Of a stretch of 64,000 nt of DNA, positions 11,701-20,346 are shown in pieces. Made by a program: the position numbers and the translations under genes. The notes under the pieces are model-generated. The model worked only from the letters and a program-made list of their open reading frames with translations, did not search any database and was not told where the DNA came from. How positions within the stretch are numbered: the stretch's first letter is position 1; the number at the start of each line of letters is the position of its first letter. Source of the stretch: Bacteroidales bacterium (GTDB taxonomy: Bacteria; Bacteroidota; Bacteroidia; Bacteroidales; UBA10428); assembly GCA_016934395.1 (NCBI GenBank), contig JAFGSZ010000086.1, forward strand, positions 1 to 64,000. Direction: 5' to 3'.

Positions 11701-14700
11701 AAGCTAATCCGCTTCCTGTAGCAGCAATGGCAAAACTGACATTATCACTGCTGCACGCTGAAATGTCAACAGGCTGTGCGGTAATTGTTGCCGACGGATT
11801 TACAGTTACAATAGCCAGGGTGCTGTTTTTTGTGCCACAGTTGCCGCTTACCTGGCAGGTATAACTTCCGGAATTAGCTTCAGTCGCATTTACAATAGTA
11901 AGACTTGCTGATGTTGCCCCTGAAATATTTCCTCCATTAGTAACTGTTACACCGTTCCTTTTCCAGGTATATAAAAGATTATCCCCATCGGCTGTAATGT
12001 TAAGCGCTATTGTTCCGCCCTCACACAAAGTCTGGTTTGCCGGCTGCAGTGTAATTACAGTATTTTTATAAGCAACCAGTGTGGCCGGATCACTGTTTAC
12101 GCTTCCGCACGTTCCGGTTACTACACATTTATACACTCCGTTATCTGTTGGGATTATGCCCGAAATACTCAACACATCTGATGTTGCTCCGGAAAGTGTA
12201 CCTCCATTACTGAGATTTGCCCCGTCTTTTTGCCATTGGTAAATTAATGAAGTTCCCGATGCCTGAACCGAAAGCATTGCCAGATCAGTTTCACATAAAG
12301 AAGCGCCCGCCGGTTGTGTGGTAATACCCGTATTTTTATTGACTGTGAGGATTGCCGGTGCACTGTTTTCACCATTTACCATACAGGTATAGGCGCCCAT
12401 ATCACTCACCGCTGCAGATCCTATTGTTAGTGTTGCGCTGGTTGATCCTGAAACATTTACGTTATCCGTAAGGTCTGCTCCGTCTTTTTTCCATTGATAA
12501 CTCAAACCGGAACCTGAAACAACTACCGAAAATCCGGCACTCTGACCCTGACATTTTGTTATACTGGCAGGTTGAGTGATAAAAATTGTTGTGGGATTTA
12601 CCGTTAGATTTCCCGGATTACTATTAGCCGTCCCACAAGTTCCGGTAACTATACAACGATATGCCCCCTCATCCGTTTCACTTACCCCGGTCAGTAACAA
12701 AATGGAGGTTGTGGAACCTGAAATTACCCCGCCATCCGACAGGTTGATCCCGTCTTTTTGCCACTGGTAGGTTAAACCATTCCCTTCAGCAAGAACAGAA
12801 AATTGTGCATCTCCTCCCGAAACAATAGTATAATGTGCAGGCTGCTGAGTTATAATTGTTGCAGGATTTACATTAAGGCTCGTTAAATTGCTGTTTTCCG
12901 TTCCGCAATCTGTATTTACCCTGCAGGTATAAATACCCAGATCGGAGGGTATAAGATTGTTGATTATTAAATTATCTGTAGTTGCTCCTGAGATATCACC
13001 GCCATCTGCCAGGTCTGTTCCGTTTTTTGTCCATTGAAATAATTTATTTGTCCCTGTGGCATTCACTTGCAGATCAAGATTATCCCCCTCGCACAAATTT
13101 ACATTTGCAGGTGGCTGAACAGTAATTAAAACTGCTTCATTCACCGTTAGTATTGCCCCAATGCTTGCTATAGTGTTACAATCGCCGGTTATTATACATG
13201 TATAAATTCCCGCATCTGTTGCATTAATATTGGTAAGTACTAATCCTGTACTAATTTCCCCGGCCATGTTCACACCATCTTTCTGCCATTGATAGCTCAG
13301 GTTTGTTCCTGTGGCTGCCACACTAAAATTTGCATTTTCACCAGGGCAGGCGGTCAGATTCTGAGGTTGGGCAGTAATCACCACATTTTTATTAACCACG
13401 AGGTTTGCCGGAGCGCTGTTTTCTGTTCCACACGAACCGGTAACTTCACAACTGTAAAGACCTGCATTACCGGCAACTGCAGGGTCGATGCTCAGGCTAT
13501 TTCCTGTTGATCCGGAAACAGCCCCGCCGTCGGATAAGTTTATTCCGTTGCGTTTCCATTGATATGTAAGGCCTGTGCCCGTTGCTGAAATCGTAAATCC
13601 GGCATTTTCTCCTTCACATATTACCGCACCCAGCGGTTGCTGGTTTATCGAAATATCCTGGTTCACCGTTAATTGTGCGCCATTGCTTATTAACGATCCG
13701 CAATCGCCAGAAACAATACATCTGTAAGTTCCTGCATTTGCTGCATTGACTGTATTTAAAATTAATCCTGAGTTCGTTTCACCAGCCAGATTGGCCCCGT
13801 TTTTTTGCCACTGATAAGTGAGATTCGCCCCCGAAGCTGTTACGCTGAATATTACATTCTCTCCCGGACAGGCTGTCTTATTCTGGGGATGTCCTGAAAT
13901 GCTTATATTTTCATTAACAATCAAATCCGCCGGATCACTGTTTATTATACCACAGGTTCCGGTAATTTCACATGTGTAAATTCCGGCATTCGCGGTAGCG
14001 GCGGGATTAATGGTAAGGTTATTCCCTGTTGCTCCGGTTATGGAACCTCCGGTGACCAGAGATACTCCGTTTTGTTTCCACTGATAAGAAAGGCCTGTTC
14101 CATTTGCAACAATTACAAAGCCGGCATTTTCTCCTGCGCAAATTTCCATATCTGCAGGCTGTGTTGTTACGGAAACATCAACATTCACAGTAAGCGATGC
14201 CCCATTGCTTATTACGGCCCCGCAATTCCCCGTTACAATACATCTGTATACACCGGCATCGGTAGCATCAATCCCGGGAATAATTAATCCCGGATTGGTT
14301 TCCCCGGCTATATTGGCTCCATCTTTTTGCCATTGATAGTTAAGTAAGGCGCCGGTTGCCGTTATATTGAAACTTGCATTTTCACCCGGACAAAGAGTTG
14401 AATTTACCGGATGTTGAGTAATAATAACCTTTTCATCAATAGTAAGGTTAGCCGGATCGCTGTTTATAATACCACAATCTCCCGATACCTCACAGGTGTA
14501 TACTGCAGCATCTGCTGTTGTTAATAATGATAAAACCAGGGTATTGCTTAACGCACCTGAAACATTACCTCCGTTTGCCAGATTGATTCCGTTTTTCCTC
14601 CACTGATAACTAAGATTTGATCCGATAGCCGTAACAATAAAAGATACATTACCACCTTCACAAACAGTTTTATTAACAGGCTGCGAAGTTATTGAAGTAT

Positions 14701-17700
14701 TTGTAATTAGGGTTAAATCGGCAACTTCACTGGTAACTGAACTACCGCATGAATTATCCAATACACAACGATAAGCTCCCACATTTGCAGCAACTATTGA
14801 ATTTAAGGACAAGGTTGGATTGGTTTCACCCGGAATATTCACTCCGTCTTTTTGCCATTGATAATTTAAATTAGATCCTGTGGCAACAACATCAAAACTG
14901 ACATTATCTCCTGCACAGGTTTGTAAATCCTGAGGCTGGTTAGTAATTACAATATTATCATCCACAAGCAACTCAGCAGGATCGCTGTTGAGTGATCCGC
15001 AGCTTCCGGAAACCACACAAAAATATGTGCCGTTTTCAGCTGAAGTTAGATTTGACAGGAAGAGTGTATTGCTCTGTGCTCCTGAAACAGTTGCCCCATT
15101 AGCAAGATTTACTCCATCTTTTTTCCATTGCCAGCTTAGATTTGTTCCGGTAGCTGTGATGCCAAAACTTACATTTTCGCCTTCACACTCTACTGCATCT
15201 GAAGGTGCCGATGTTATTATTGTAATATTATTAATAACCAGATCCACCATGTTGCTCGATAAGGTTGAACCGCACGAATTGCTAATAACACAATGGTATA
15301 TCCCTGCATCACCGGCAACTATGGAATTTAAACTCAAGCTTGAATTTATAGCTCCCGGAATATTTATTCCATCCTTTTGCCACTGATAGCTCAGGTTACT
15401 GCCTGTGGCTACCAGATTAAAATTAATGCTTTCTCCAACGCAGGCTTGTTTATCCTGAGGCTGAGTGGTTATAGTTATGGCATCATCCACAACCAGATTT
15501 GCCGGATTGCAGTTAAGTATACCGCAACTTCCGCTTACCTGGCAAATATAAGAACCGGCATCTGCAACTGCCAAACCTGTAATAATTAGTTTATTGGTAG
15601 TTGTCCCTGATAAACTTCCACCATCGATTAAATTTATTCCATTCTTTTTCCACTGATAAGTCAACCCTGTGCCTGCAGCCACAACGGTAAAACTTGTATT
15701 TGCACTCAAACATGCAATAACACCCGCAGGATGACTACTTATGACAGTAGTTAAATTTACTGTAAGAATTGCTGTGCTGCTTATAATTGATGCCCCGCAC
15801 GGACTGCTTACTACACAGCGGTAATTCCCTGCATCTCCGGCAGCTACTGAATTTATTACAAGGCTTTGAGTGTTTTCACCCGCGATATTAATCCCGTTTT
15901 TTTGCCATTGAAAAGATAAATTGGATCCCGTAGCTGTAACCGTAAAGCTTATATTGCTTCCCGGACAGGCCTGTTTATTGGTGGGTTGGCCTGTAATTAC
16001 AATCGATTCTTCAACACTAACAGTTGCCAGATCACTTTCAACAATTCCGCAGCTTCCTGAAACTTCGCAGGTATATACTCCATTATCTGCGGTTGTAGTA
16101 TTCAGAATTGAAAACAGATTAGAAGTTTCACCGGCAATATTAATCCCGTTTTTCTTCCACTGATAGGTGAGTCCTGATCCTGTGGCAGCAATGCCAAGAT
16201 TAAGATCTTCATTAAAACATAAATTTGCCCCAACCGGTTGTGTGGTAATAACCACCGGACTGTACAAAGAAAGGCCGGCGTTGTTACTTGTAAGCGGTCC
16301 GCCGCATGAACTTGAAACTATGCAGGTATATGTTGCCACATCCGCAGCTGTTACGCTGTTTATGTTTAGAACCGGATTTATAGCCCCTGCAATATTTACC
16401 CCGTTTTTCTGCCACTGAAAAGACAAATCCATTCCGGCAGCATTTACACTGAAGCTGGTATTTACGCCCGGACAAACACCTTTGCTCACGGGTTGTGTGG
16501 TAATTGATACCGGTGGATTCACAACAATAACAGCACTCCCCGTTCCCGTATTCACACAACCGTTGTTGTCTGTAATATCGAGTAAAGTATAATTAAGCGA
16601 TGAACCAGGAGAAACATTAGTAGTAAAATTATCCGTGGCATTTGCCGGAACATTAAAAGTTCCCACCCCATTTGTATAATTAAAATTATAGGGAGCAGTA
16701 CCCGTTAAATCTATATTTATTGGCGTTGGCGTACCTGAACAGATTGTAGCGTTTCCTGAAATAACCCCGGTAGGTAAAGGATTCACAATTATCGTCTGAA
16801 TATCTGAGAAATCAGAGCTGCAGGTACCATTTGCCAGTACTGCCCTGTAATCTGTATTTACCACTGGAGAAACAGTAATATCAGATAATGTTTGTCCTGC
16901 TATTGTGCTCCAGGTATTCAGCCCTGCAGGTGAAGATTGCCAGGAAATAGTACCCAGGTAACCCGAAAGTGTAATTATTGTGCTGTCTCCGGCGCAAATT
17001 AGTGCATCGGCAGTAGCCGTATTCCCGCCAACTGCATCCAAACAAGGATCTATTTGAGCAAAAAAGACGTTGTTTTGTCCATCATCGGGCAACGAGATCC
17101 CGTCAAAATCAATTAAATTTTCATAAAATCCGCAAACATACAATTTATCTGAAGAGTTTGATGAAATACCAAATCCATTATCGTTTCCGTTGCTGCCTGT
17201 ATTTTTTGCCCATATAAAATTGCCATCATTGGAAAAGGATACGATAAATATATCCTCACCGCCATTTGAAGATATTGTTGTTCCTGCAACATCCAGATCT
17301 CCCTTGAAAACACCGGTAACGAAGAGGTTGTCGTTGATATCAGCAGTTATAGCATAACCTACTTCATTACCTCCGTCGGTGCAGGGAAAAGATTTAACCC
17401 ATCCGGTCTTTCCATCCGATTTTGCATGAGAGGAAATAAACACATCTTTATTGCCGCTTGAGCTTAACGGGTTATTTGCATATGAAGGGAAATTAGCATT
17501 ATTCCCCATACCACCGGTTAAGTAAATGCTATCGCCCACCAAAGTCAGACTGTGTCCTACTTCATCAGTATTTCCCCCAATTCGTTGTATCCAGTTATAT
17601 GCCCCGTTTACTGTAAATGATAGTAAAACCATATCCGTACGGCCACTCTGGCTGTTTGTAGTGCTGGCAACCTGCGTATTTGAAGTATTAAAAACATCGA

Positions 17701-18502
17701 GATTATTTCCTTTAAAGGTGCCTAAAATAAAAACATTACTCCCATCTGTTGCCACAGCTTTGAAAAAATTATCCAATGTAAAATCCGAATTATTTACTTC
17801 GCCCCGAGCAGACCATAGTTCATTCCCGTTGACATCATATTTTAGAGCATAATACTGATTCCGAACCCCCAGATCCGGGATGGTTATAGTACCAAATGTT
17901 ATATTATCGTTATAATATCCAACAATATACACACCACTGTTGTCAGCAGCAATATCCAATCCTTCAGCATCTTTAGTACCTGTTGACTGGCGAACCCACA
18001 ACAATGCCCCGTCTGCGTTATATTTGGCGACAAATACATCGCGTGTATTATCGGTATTTGTAAGTGATGTGGTCCCTGTTAATGCAGATACACCTGTAAA
18101 TTGCGCTGTGTTATCTTCAAAATAACCTGTAATATAAATATTCCCTGAAGGATCAAGCGTTATAGCGTTAATCCTGTCTTCTCTATCACAACCTGTTTTA
18201 AAAGCCCAGATCAGATTGCCCAGATTATCATATTTGGCTAAAAATCCATCAGAATTTCCACCATATAGCGTGGTAAAATTTGTACTTGATGTACCTCCGG
18301 TGGGGAAAAAAGCACTTAAATCATCTTCGAAATAGCCTGCAATATAAATATTTCCTGTTACAGGATCCTCAACGATATCATAGGCCGATTCTTCCTGATT
18401 TGTATGAATAGAATTTGCCCAATTCCATGTGGGGGATTGGCCCTGTAGATTAAACAGAATGAAAAATAGAATTATAAATAGTACACCTGGCCTCTTTCTC
18501 AT
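5756..18502 (-). CDS. Giant T9SS type B repeat adhesin (Ig-like and gliding-associated C-terminal domain)
   Basis: 4,248 residues in one unbroken frame. Order: signal peptide (about 1-23); SBBP-type propeller repeats (about 24-488) with recurring GNIYITGYFEDD-like motifs; two short PKD/Ig-like modules (about 488-664); 23 Ig-like repeats (about 665-2684); one PKD-like domain (about 2685-2775); 15 repeats of a second family with an AGxDQ start and LRWTI core (about 2775-3980); two PKD domains (about 3981-4135) with NFGDGTS and MFGDGNTS; and the gliding-motility-associated C-terminal domain (about 4148-4248), starting FPNAFTPN and containing EIYNRWG. The last is the type B T9SS sorting signal. 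The protein is probably a very long surface fibre for adhesion or aggregation. PorP/SprF follows 23 bases downstream. It has no catalytic motif. Confidence 0.9.
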   Translation of the reverse strand: MRKRPGVLFIILFFILFNLQGQSPTWNWANSIHTNQEESAYDIVEDPVTGNIYIAGYFEDDLSAFFPTGGTSSTNFTTLYGGNSDGFLAKYDNLGNLIWAFKTGCDREDRINAITLDPSGNIYITGYFEDNTAQFTGVSALTGTTSLTNTDNTRDVFVAKYNADGALLWVRQSTGTKDAEGLDIAADNSGVYIVGYYNDNITFGTITIPDLGVRNQYYALKYDVNGNELWSARGEVNNSDFTLDNFFKAVATDGSNVFILGTFKGNNLDVFNTSNTQVASTTNSQSGRTDMVLLSFTVNGAYNWIQRIGGNTDEVGHSLTLVGDSIYLTGGMGNNANFPSYANNPLSSSGNKDVFISSHAKSDGKTGWVKSFPCTDGGNEVGYAITADINDNLFVTGVFKGDLDVAGTTISSNGGEDIFIVSFSNDGNFIWAKNTGSNGNDNGFGISSNSSDKLYVCGFYENLIDFDGISLPDDGQNNVFFAQIDPCLDAVGGNTATADALICAGDSTIITLSGYLGTISWQSSPAGLNTWSTIAGQTLSDITVSPVVNTDYRAVLANGTCSSDFSDIQTIIVNPLPTGVISGNATICSGTPTPINIDLTGTAPYNFNYTNGVGTFNVPANATDNFTTNVSPGSSLNYTLLDITDNNGCVNTGTGSAVIVVNPPVSITTQPVSKGVCPGVNTSFSVNAAGMDLSFQWQKNGVNIAGAINPVLNINSVTAADVATYTCIVSSSCGGPLTSNNAGLSLYSPVVITTQPVGANLCFNEDLNLGIAATGSGLTYQWKKNGINIAGETSNLFSILNTTTADNGVYTCEVSGSCGIVESDLATVSVEESIVITGQPTNKQACPGSNISFTVTATGSNLSFQWQKNGINIAGENTQSLVINSVAAGDAGNYRCVVSSPCGASIISSTAILTVNLTTVISSHPAGVIACLSANTSFTVVAAGTGLTYQWKKNGINLIDGGSLSGTTTNKLIITGLAVADAGSYICQVSGSCGILNCNPANLVVDDAITITTQPQDKQACVGESINFNLVATGSNLSYQWQKDGINIPGAINSSLSLNSIVAGDAGIYHCVISNSCGSTLSSNMVDLVINNITIITSAPSDAVECEGENVSFGITATGTNLSWQWKKDGVNLANGATVSGAQSNTLFLSNLTSAENGTYFCVVSGSCGSLNSDPAELLVDDNIVITNQPQDLQTCAGDNVSFDVVATGSNLNYQWQKDGVNIPGETNPTLSLNSIVAANVGAYRCVLDNSCGSSVTSEVADLTLITNTSITSQPVNKTVCEGGNVSFIVTAIGSNLSYQWRKNGINLANGGNVSGALSNTLVLSLLTTADAAVYTCEVSGDCGIINSDPANLTIDEKVIITQHPVNSTLCPGENASFNITATGALLNYQWQKDGANIAGETNPGLIIPGIDATDAGVYRCIVTGNCGAVISNGASLTVNVDVSVTTQPADMEICAGENAGFVIVANGTGLSYQWKQNGVSLVTGGSITGATGNNLTINPAATANAGIYTCEITGTCGIINSDPADLIVNENISISGHPQNKTACPGENVIFSVTASGANLTYQWQKNGANLAGETNSGLILNTVNAANAGTYRCIVSGDCGSLISNGAQLTVNQDISINQQPLGAVICEGENAGFTISATGTGLTYQWKRNGINLSDGGAVSGSTGNSLSIDPAVAGNAGLYSCEVTGSCGTENSAPANLVVNKNVVITAQPQNLTACPGENANFSVAATGTNLSYQWQKDGVNMAGEISTGLVLTNINATDAGIYTCIITGDCNTIASIGAILTVNEAVLITVQPPANVNLCEGDNLDLQVNATGTNKLFQWTKNGTDLADGGDISGATTDNLIINNLIPSDLGIYTCRVNTDCGTENSNLTSLNVNPATIITQQPAHYTIVSGGDAQFSVLAEGNGLTYQWQKDGINLSDGGVISGSTTSILLLTGVSETDEGAYRCIVTGTCGTANSNPGNLTVNPTTIFITQPASITKCQGQSAGFSVVVSGSGLSYQWKKDGADLTDNVNVSGSTSATLTIGSAAVSDMGAYTCMVNGENSAPAILTVNKNTGITTQPAGASLCETDLAMLSVQASGTSLIYQWQKDGANLSNGGTLSGATSDVLSISGIIPTDNGVYKCVVTGTCGSVNSDPATLVAYKNTVITLQPANQTLCEGGTIALNITADGDNLLYTWKRNGVTVTNGGNISGATSASLTIVNATEANSGSYTCQVSGNCGTKNSTLAIVTVNPSATITAQPVDISACSSDNVSFAIAATGSGLAYQWQKDGANISDGGTISGCLTDILSIAGTLPGDAGTYTCVVTGVCGSDNSDPAVLTSYQNTLITSQPVDKTVCEGTTSSFNVVASGDNLSYQWKKDGVILSNGGNLSGATSPNLIFSSVNLSDAGFYTCLVSGSCGNENSDLTELTVNSLTTISSHPAGDTRCSGDNISFIVLADGENLNYQWQKGGMNIADGGTISGATTPVLTINGILPVNAGAYSAVVSGSCGTLNSDPANLAVNSYVTITGQPSGDTICQGESTILAVTATGQGLSYQWKKEGVNLTDGGNISGSNTSTLQINNATTIEGGMYTCLVTGYCGNENSSPARLVVNKNTTIIDQPLDLSLCTGDMAVFKVTASGANLAYQWEKDGVSLSNGGNIFGVDNSILTVTGLTTSDAGTYRCVVTGTCNTVYSDPADLVINVYPNAAGLITGSASVCQGEQQVLYEVTSISNADSYVWTLPVGVNITSGGNSRLIEVSFALNESGGSISVYAENVCGAGPESPVLTVVANPIPIANADEDQNLCASTATLNGNDPGIANGLWAAVNGPAVIQNTTLYNSTVSDLRQGENKFTWTVTENGCSAIDTVVINNNLTTIDAGGNLTICAGNIDLQATPVPVGAFGSWSVVSGSASFADGTNPATNASGFSSGINKLKWTVSKSGCINTDSVTINYQMPTIAYAGIDQSLCKDSTILAGNGPSIGTGQWTIITGSAFIQNPASYNSQIKNLGKGDNILRWTISNGICSSIDEVTISNNKVNVNAGIDKVICDRTTTLGATAPSAGTGTWSVINGSGLFVNINAPDSKVTGLSQGINTLQWMVNHNSCLSYDTVTITNDLPTVADAGDDQVLTVDYTTLQGNIPTIGAGSWVLISGSAVIADASLYNTNVSALNYGENTFRWTIAHNSCISADDVIITNFTPNTTNAGEDQTLCVNYTILEGNEPLYGFGEWSVIQGAATFEDNSQFDTKVTSLAPGDNILRWTVWENGYTFDDVVITNNAPSMANAGSDQTMCADSAMLAANNPIIGAGVWTVVGGSATFADSSLFNSKVISLAKGENFLKWTINYKGCILSDIVKITNNLPTLAQAGEDQVVCTNYATLLPNTPTVGAGNWSVISGSGTFTGNDVTRLASGDNILRWTISNNSCSSYDELIITNNKPSTANAGADKVICYDSLTLAANNPVIGTGKWTIQSGSLTFADDTQGNTKVTNIGKDLNVLRWTISYNGCVSFDEVTVNNALDEALTGTDQVLCATSTILEANNPEMGTGSWSIIGGSGSAVFENPNQPDTRVTGLSKGNNILRWTIENEICVSTSDVIITNNLPTQPFAGPDQTLCADLATLQANTPEVGTGEWTILSGSGVLANPAIANSTITNLNTGVNLLRWTIRNLGCVLSDEVLINNNATVASMAGEDQVLCSDSTTLYGNVPSNGLTNWVVVRGSATFEDNSYFNTSVTNLGQGDNVLRWVITDGNCSSSDEVIITNNTPTKAVAGSDQAICGDGTGLHANIPVVGQGNWSIISGAGSFADSNNYNTVVSGLNAGDNRLRWTITNNGCSFFDDVIIRNNLPFVADAGPDIEVCSEAVDIYANNPLGGSGQWSVISGTALFTDATNYNTKASGLGFGANTLRWTLNFGECSSSDEIIITNNQTEIYAGIDQTVGESSTILAANNPTIGSGIWSVIGGSGSFSETNNFITEVSGLGSGLNTFRWAITINGCISYDDVSVIYNVPPIASFVANKYAGCPPLEVYFVNNSLDELPFTWNFGDGTSSSEVTVKHTYSEPGEYMASLTVTGNAGEIVTSDTVIVVHELPQASFDIYPEKIYLPDQKVNLVNTSVNAEAYLWMFGDGNTSEEMHPSHQYSVEGAYDISLYAWTEHMCFDSVTRYSAVIAEESGGITFPNAFTPNLGGPSDGSYSASDFSNDVFHPVGEGVEEYHLEIYNRWGILLFESFDLAVGWDGYYKGEIIEKGVYVWKVSGKFNNGKPFEKMGTVMLLH
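6563..10180 (-). repeat. Coding repeat array B: 15 units of about 80 residues
   Basis: Fifteen tandem units within the adhesin share the pattern AGxDQxxC, then an ANxP turn, WxxxSGS, a GxNxLRWT core, a C before SxDxV, and a closing ITNN. Each unit normally has one Cys near the start and one near the end. Units 5 and 15 lack the first and unit 6 lacks the second. Units are diverged rather than identical, so the array is old. Confidence 0.85.
10450..16511 (-). repeat. Coding repeat array A: 23 Ig-like units of about 84-90 residues
   Basis: Each unit has an ITxQP start, a C-x-G-E/D turn, a YQWxK(D/N)G strand, a D-x-G-x-Y-x-C strand and an SGxCG turn. Units alternate: odd units read QWQK (QWEK in unit 23) and even units QWKK or a variant (QWRK, QWKQ, QWKR, QWTK, TWKR). 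The two-unit period runs through the whole array. Units 1-3 and odd units 5-13 have a short GxNIAGE-type loop; even units from 4, and all units from 14 on, have a longer DGGxxSG loop. Confidence 0.85.
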
Positions 18503-18958
18503 TTTCTAAAAATTATACGTTAATCATTTAGGTTGTTTTAAATTCATTTATCTGCTTTTACACTTCTTTCAATTGTTTGTTAAAACAAAAAAATCATTAT
18601 ACTATTCAAAATGAATATTTATCAGTTAGATATTGTATAATCAACCAAATGGTTCATTATACCATACTATTCATTTCAATTATTCAGAATATAGACCGGA
18701 ATAAAAATCCCCTCTAAATTCCTCGTTCATTCATTCAATTGGGCAGAAATGTTTGATAGGATTTGATTCAATGTGAACGGATAAATCCAAAATTCACATG
18801 ACTGTTATTACGTAAAAGGATGAATCGGGTTTGGAATTTTTTCAGGTTTATTTTTCAGAATATCGTAGGCTGAAGAAAAATTATAACAATAAAACTGGCA
18901 AATCCTTTAAATTATTTTTATAGAAATTAATCCGCCAAAAGTCACATGAGAAGAATAT
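18503..18958. other. Intergenic region upstream of the adhesin gene
   Basis: 456 bases lie between the end of tcdA and the start of the adhesin, both on the minus strand. The region is AT-rich with no credible ORF or tRNA. It holds a 7-bp inverted repeat, ATGTGAA 18771-18777 and TTCACAT 18793-18799, which could be an operator. No convincing TAnnTTTG box was found, although the adhesin promoter must lie here if it is not read from tcdA. Confidence 0.5.
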
Positions 18959-19681
18959 TTAATCCTTTAGCAAATCCCTAAGCACCACCGAAGCACAAAA
19001 GCATCCGAAAATTGCAGGCATATAAGAAATAGTGCCCACTGTAGAACGTTTATTGTTTTCACCATCAGTTGCCTGAATTGCCCTTTTCGGAGCAGGTTCG
19101 GACGAAAATACCACCTGAATTCCGGAATAAATTCCTTTGCGGTGAAGGTATTTACGTACAACGTAGGCAAACCTGCAATGATGCGATTTTGAAATATCGG
19201 CAATTTCAACTTTTGACGGATCCAACCGACCTGCTGAACCCATGGAACTGACAATCCTGAATTTTCTCTTATATGCTTCTTCTAACAATGTTACTTTCGG
19301 GGTAAGTGTATCAATGGCATCAATAATAAAATCGTAGTGACTATTCAGGATATCAAAAATATTGTTTTCATTCACAAAAATGTCTTGGTCATGTATTACC
19401 AGATCCGGATTGATATCCAGCAAACGCCTTTTTAATGTATCGGTTTTCTTTTGCCCTTCAGTGCTTTTTAATGCAATAATCTGCCTGTTTCTATTGGAGG
19501 GCTGTATAACGTCACTATCCACCAGGGTAAGTTTTCCAATTCCTGCCCTGCATAACTGTTCGGCTGCATATCCGCCTACACCGCCCAGACCAATAATAAG
19601 AACATGCGTCTGTTGAAGTTTTGTGATATTTTCTTCACCCAGTAACAATTGTGTCCGCTCCTGCCAGTTTTCCGAATTCAT
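18959..19681 (-). CDS. tcdA: tRNA threonylcarbamoyladenosine dehydratase (ThiF/E1-like)
   Basis: 240 residues. The ATP-binding E1-like fold shows the glycine loop IIGLGGVGGYAAE near residue 30, then the DSDVIQPSNRNRQ motif that places the nucleotide, and the SSMGSAGRLDPS and CRFAYVVRK stretches typical of TcdA/YgdL. The enzyme uses ATP to cyclise t6A37 to ct6A in ANN-decoding tRNAs, in the cytoplasm. It overlaps tatD by four bases, so translation is probably coupled. A generic ThiF-family activating enzyme is less likely because the TcdA-specific motifs are present. Confidence 0.85.
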   Translation of the reverse strand: MNSENWQERTQLLLGEENITKLQQTHVLIIGLGGVGGYAAEQLCRAGIGKLTLVDSDVIQPSNRNRQIIALKSTEGQKKTDTLKRRLLDINPDLVIHDQDIFVNENNIFDILNSHYDFIIDAIDTLTPKVTLLEEAYKRKFRIVSSMGSAGRLDPSKVEIADISKSHHCRFAYVVRKYLHRKGIYSGIQVVFSSEPAPKRAIQATDGENNKRSTVGTISYMPAIFGCFCASVVLRDLLKD

Positions 19682-20337
19682 AGTATCTCTTCGAAACAGG
19701 TTTTAAAATTCGACAAAATGATTTGCTTTAACTTTTCAACAGTTACATTTCTTATTGAAGCCGCCTGCTGGTATACCTCAATAATCGAAAATCCGGCATC
19801 GTCGGTTTCTAAAAATAACCGGTTTAAAGGGATATCCCGAAATACAGAATATGCTTTGCTTTGATCTTTAAAAAGCATGTGCCCGAAAGAAAGATAACAA
19901 TTCTTGCTTATTAATTCCTTAGCCGTTTGTAAACTGGAATTAAACCAGTGAAATATCCAGGGAATTTCCAACCCAAATTGTTTTTTTAATCCAAGCATTT
20001 CAGAATACGATCGCACACAATGTATAATTAAAGGTTTTTTTTGTTCCCGGGCAAGATTAAGATGCCGCTGAAAAACTTCCAGTTGTAAATTATAATCCAC
20101 ACTTATGGTTTTATCCAGCCCGGTTTCACCAATGGCAATCACCGCAGGATCGGCAGACAGCTTTATCAGGTCCTGAAAATCTTTTTCCAGTGTATTTATT
20201 TCTATATTCCAGGGATGCAGCCCCGCAGAAGAAAAAGCAGACTGGCCAATATTTTCGGCCTGATTGGGATACAAATTCTGAACCGTTAGTACATGAGGCG
20301 TATCCACCTTACTATGCCTGTGAATATCGATGTACAT
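19678..20337 (-). CDS. TatD family metal-dependent hydrolase
   Basis: 219 residues, somewhat shorter than the usual 255 or so. The metal-binding start YIDIHRHS, the GLHPWN motif, IGETGLDK (metal-bridging Glu), IIHCVRS and a late LFLETDDAG follow in TatD order. Members are divalent-metal DNases or D-aminoacyl/phosphoesterase-like enzymes, and the substrate is not predictable from sequence. It lies 9 bases after gltX and overlaps tcdA by four bases. Confidence 0.82.
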   Translation of the reverse strand: MYIDIHRHSKVDTPHVLTVQNLYPNQAENIGQSAFSSAGLHPWNIEINTLEKDFQDLIKLSADPAVIAIGETGLDKTISVDYNLQLEVFQRHLNLAREQKKPLIIHCVRSYSEMLGLKKQFGLEIPWIFHWFNSSLQTAKELISKNCYLSFGHMLFKDQSKAYSVFRDIPLNRLFLETDDAGFSIIEVYQQAASIRNVTVEKLKQIILSNFKTCFEEIL

Positions 20338-20346
20338 ATTATTATA

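Noticed and set aside
6563-16511. Regular DNA repeats suggesting a CRISPR-like array
   Set aside because: The units are 240-270 bases, diverged and in frame, so they are protein repeats and not CRISPR.
6317-17852. Many plus-strand ORFs of 60-130 codons over the adhesin
   Set aside because: They recur with the repeat period and mirror the minus-strand coding repeats. They are antisense shadows.
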